A DNA stretch of 64,000 nucleotides from Blastomyces gilchristii SLH14081 (Eukaryota; Ascomycota; Eurotiomycetes; Onygenales; Ajellomycetaceae), in assembly GCF_000003855.2 (NCBI RefSeq), contig NW_003101669.1, positions 996,795 to 1,060,794 on the forward strand, in the 5' to 3' direction. Under the pieces are notes generated by a model. It was not told the DNA's origin, ran no database searches, and saw only the letters and a program-made list of their open reading frames with translations. This document shows positions 60,893 to 64,000 of the stretch, in pieces. The first letter of the stretch is position 1. Each line of letters opens with the position of its first letter. The translations under genes and the position numbers were made by a program.

Positions 60893-61954
60893 CTAACTCA
60901 CATATGTATTCCCCGTAATCTTCTCATATGCCTCCCGATACTTTTCCTCAGTCCTCCTAACCACCGCTTCATCCATGCTCACGCCATCCTTCCCCTTCAG
61001 CCCACTCTTGACCAACCAATCACGTAAAAACTGCTTATCAAAGCTTTCCTGTGACTTCCCAACCTCATAGTTCTCCGCAGACCAGAACCGCGACGAGTCC
61101 GGCGTCAGCACCTCGTCAACCAACACGACCTCGTCCTTCTCTGTGTCGAGCCCGAACTCAAATTTAGTATCTGCGATGATGAGGCCGCGGGAGAGTGCAT
61201 GGGCGTGGGCGGTTTCATAGAGTTTTAGGGCCAGGGAGGAGATTATGGAGGCGTATTTGGGGCCGAGGATGGTTATGGCTATACCCTGTTAGCTGAGTTT
61301 CGGAGGAGGAAAGGGCGGCGGCGAAAGGAGTACCCTGATCTGGATGGATATTCTCATCATGTTCCCCCTGCTCTGCCTTGGTGCTGGGCGTATATATGGG
61401 TCCACCGGGAAATCGCTGACTCTCCTTCAAGCCCTCTGCCACCTTTATGCCATGCACCGTGCCGGATGTTTGATATTCTTTCCAGGCTGAACCGGTGATG
61501 TAGCCCCGTACAATAGCTTCGATGGGGAATACCTTTAGCTTGCGCACTTGCATGCAGCGATTTCGTAGAGATGGTCGCAGAGATTCCGGAATCTGTGAGG
61601 GTAGGTCGAGGGTGATGAAATGCGTGCGTAGGCTGGGGATGGCGTTGGTAAGGATTTCGAACCAGTGGGTTGTCAAGAGGGTGAGCAGGGTGCCTTTGTT
61701 CGGGATTGGCTGGTGCAATTGAGGAAGATATATATTAGTAAACCATGGATTTGGGGTAGGCTTTTTCTTCACTAAATCACTGGAGTCTCGGGTATATGGT
61801 ATACATTTGCCATAATCACGTCGTAGGCGGAGATGCGATCAGTAGCTACGAAGAGGAGGGTTTGCGGGTCGATCTCATATAGGTCGCGCACTTTACCCCG
61901 CGCGACGAGGGGAAGGATATCCTGCAAATTGCTGGTGGTCATTGGTTCGGTCAT
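60893..61954 (-). CDS. ADE1: SAICAR synthetase (ADE1)
   Basis: Three exons (61954-61805, 61709-61334, 61278-60893) give 303 residues, the normal size. Motifs: [13 protein letters not shown] at the N-terminus, [35 protein letters not shown] and the DTKFEFG of the ATP/metal site ([12 protein letters not shown]), then [12 protein letters not shown]. The enzyme condenses CAIR with aspartate in de novo purine synthesis in the cytosol. The last intron uses acceptor TATAG|CC after branch site GCTAAC; the nearer AACAG would break the frame. Two Met codons lie at the start, and the outer one was used. Divergent from APC5. Confidence 0.95.
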
Positions 61955-62378
61955 AGTTGCGGAGGGATATATAAGGGTTAATTAGGCACCGGGATGAGCC
62001 AATTAGAGTATTTTAATGTGTTGGTATCGGTGGTTAATAGCGGGCGGAAAGATATAAATCTGATAGTCATGGCGGGGAACAAGAAGGCGGGATTAGTCAG
62101 GGCTTGGCATCGGAGCTCTTTGACGCGCGGGAATGGGAACAGACGCGACGATTCATATAGTTTGGAGCAGGTAAAGACGGATTGAAGCGCTGCTCTGAAC
62201 ACAACATAGATAATCATCAAGGGAAATATAAAAAACACAAGATACCCAATATTCGCCTTTCCTTTTCTCAACTTCCTGTACCCCAGCTGGCGTGTCGATG
62301 CGATTTTCAACCATGGCCAACCCCCTTTTTTAAAACCAATTCCCTATGCAAGATAACCCCTGCAATTAAAGAGTCAAG
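61955..62378. promoter_or_regulatory. ADE1-APC5 divergent promoter
   Basis: 424 bp between start codons. I did not find an unambiguous purine-pathway or cell-cycle element. Confidence 0.45.
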
Positions 62379-64000
62379 ATGACTCGTTATTTGACCCCCT
62401 CCAAGATCACTCTTCTGGCCCTTGTGTCCGTCTATGCTGAAGGCGTAGTTCCCAATTCTGCCATCGTTCCTGTCCTCTCATTTCTTGTCTCCCATCTACT
62501 ACCTCTTCAACCCTCCACTCAACGCCTCACATCTACCAACACAACAACCGAAGCAAACAGCCATGCTATCTCCATCCAAGACTTTGAGGTTGCTACATTA
62601 CCCCTAGCTTCCTCTATCCCGGGTAGAACCGTCTGGGACCTGCTGCTGAAAAAGCTATGGAAGCTCGACTGCGCTGATGCCCTCGATGAGTTCTTTGCAG
62701 GCATATCAAGTATGCTCACGAAGACGCGCGAGGAGCTGATCAATGACCGGAACCATGGTATTGCGCCGGAGACGGGGCACATGCTTATCTCCCGCGCATC
62801 ACTGCTTGGTGTATTTGTCCGAAGGGCGTATCTTGAGTACACTCGCCTTCAGTTCCACGATGCGGTGGCGCTATGGAGAGGGCTAGTCAAGTATCGGTTG
62901 CCAACGTATCAGCTGTGGGCGAAGAGAAATCCTTTAGATAGCCAGGCCGCGGTGGATGTCAATCTAGTTAAGCTTGGCCTAGATCTAACGAGTCCCCTTG
63001 CTAAGGTGGTATATGGCTCGCTAGAAGAAGGGAAAGATACGGAATTGGGAATGAGCACGAGGGATATTGAGCGGTTGTTGGATTTTCAGGTTGGAGAGAT
63101 GCAGGGTAGGTAACGACTTTTTTCTTGTCCTCAAATGATGGCACTCGCTCTACGTCTCCCATTCTTTTTTGTTAGTCTTAAACCGTGGTACGGTTCACTG
63201 ATATGTATTTGTTTAATCTAGGCAACGGATGCAGGATTACGGGCGAAATGAGATCGCGCCTGGAACAGATGGTGATGTCTGGAGTATCTGTACCAAGCTC
63301 GCAGCATTATATAAAGTAAGCACTTCACCCTCCATCTCACCGACGATATCTGCTCTAATCGCACAAATGTAATTAGATTCCTCGATTCCTGGAAAGCAGG
63401 AGATTATTCCTCTTCCTTTGATCATTTACATCGCTATTTTGACTACACTATGCAAAGCCGTGACAAAACCTTCTACCAATATGCCCTGCTCAATCTTGCC
63501 ATTCTCCAAGCCGATTTTGGCTGCCATGCAGAGGCAGTCTCAGCCATGCAGGAGGCCATTTCGATTGCCAGGGAAACTCATGACATGAGCTGTCTCAATT
63601 TCTGCATGAGCTGGCTTTACCACTTTGGAAAAGCCTTTCCTGATGAAATGAAGGATATCCAGAGTACTGGCATGCTGGGTAGTGAGAAGGAAGGGTTGGC
63701 GTTTCTCCAGGCTAAGGCTAGAGAGACGGAAATGTGGGGTCTGCTGGGTACATCACTGCTTAGTGAGGCAAAGTTGGAGCTGCAGAATGTATGTGCCTCA
63801 ACCCGGTCTCCACTTTTGGAACATTGGTTTTTAACAGCCTGCTCACTGCCAAGTACTACAGGGCGAGAGTGTGGCGTCGGCATTTGAACATATCGTCAAA
63901 GCCTCTTTTCTCAATGTAACGAAGGATATATCTAATTCAGTCGGACCTCTGCTTATGCTGCAAGCGTCGGCATATGTTAGGATAGGTAATGATGTTTTGT
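62379..64000 (+). CDS. APC5: Anaphase-promoting complex subunit 5 (APC5), 5' part
   Basis: Partial gene running off the right edge. Exons 62379-63105, 63222-63315, 63377-63788 and 63862-63985, then an intron, give about 452 residues so far. The N-terminus TPSKITLLALVSVYAEGVVP is typical of APC5. The later block KFLDSWKAGDYSSSFDHLH, then YQYALLNLAILQADFGCHAE, is the APC5/TPR signature. The first donor is GTAGGT at 63106, not the next GTAACG, because only this keeps the third exon in frame. The product is a TPR scaffold subunit of the nuclear APC/C ubiquitin ligase that drives mitotic exit. Confidence 0.92.

Noticed and set aside
63106..63315. Alternative APC5 splicing from 63110 (reading QRMQDYGRNEIAPG)
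   Set aside because: It leaves the next exon out of frame; the donor at 63106 gives a continuous APC5 sequence.

Overview
The window looks like a chromosome segment of a filamentous ascomycete of the order Onygenales, most likely Ajellomycetaceae and probably Blastomyces or a close relative. The reasons are short GT-AG introns with CTAAC/CTAAT branch sites, an HMG-box MAT1-2-1 gene, and the conserved Eurotiomycete MAT flank (COX13, APN2, mediator SRB8/MED12, CIA30, ADE1, APC5). A mating-type locus swollen by Gypsy elements is, as I recall the literature, a feature of Blastomyces; I could not check this or the species.

Layout. Positions 1-850 are ordinary, moderately GC-rich DNA with no recognisable gene. 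From about 850 to 38,520 there is one AT-rich, gene-free block made of mutated transposable elements nested inside each other. Chromovirus-type Ty3/Gypsy element E1 (2534-37370, 309-bp LTRs, TSD tatag) is the oldest. It was interrupted by Gypsy element E2 (4828-25665, 178-bp LTRs), by Gypsy element E4 (26569-34362, minus strand, 533-bp LTRs, TSD gattg) and by a 506-bp hAT MITE (25816-26321). E2 contains a decayed autonomous hAT transposon (from 5231) and a second copy of the E4 family, E3 (8669-16461, plus strand, 534-bp LTRs). A further copy of the MITE (1516-2021) lies outside E1, and a 939-bp TIR element with a nearly pure A/T core (37582-38520) forms the right edge of the block. All element genes carry many C-to-T/G-to-A changes and stop codons.

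From 38,520 to the end the DNA is GC-normal and gene-dense. In order: an unknown MAT-linked gene on the minus strand (39687-40583), divergent from MAT1-2-1 (41077-42218); an unknown small gene (43495-44093, minus); an eight-exon Asterix/PAT-complex-like ER membrane protein gene (45238-46257, minus); COX13 (46886-47810, minus), divergent from APN2 (48158-50425); SRB8/MED12 (52586-58000); CIA30 (59138-60433), convergent with ADE1 (60893-61954, minus); and APC5 (62379 to beyond the window end), divergent from ADE1.

The MAT gene is the sexual-identity transcription factor. The flanking genes are unrelated housekeeping functions (DNA repair, respiration, transcription, purine synthesis, cell cycle) held together by long-term synteny around MAT. 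The left flank marker SLA2 is not visible and would be expected to the left of the transposon block.
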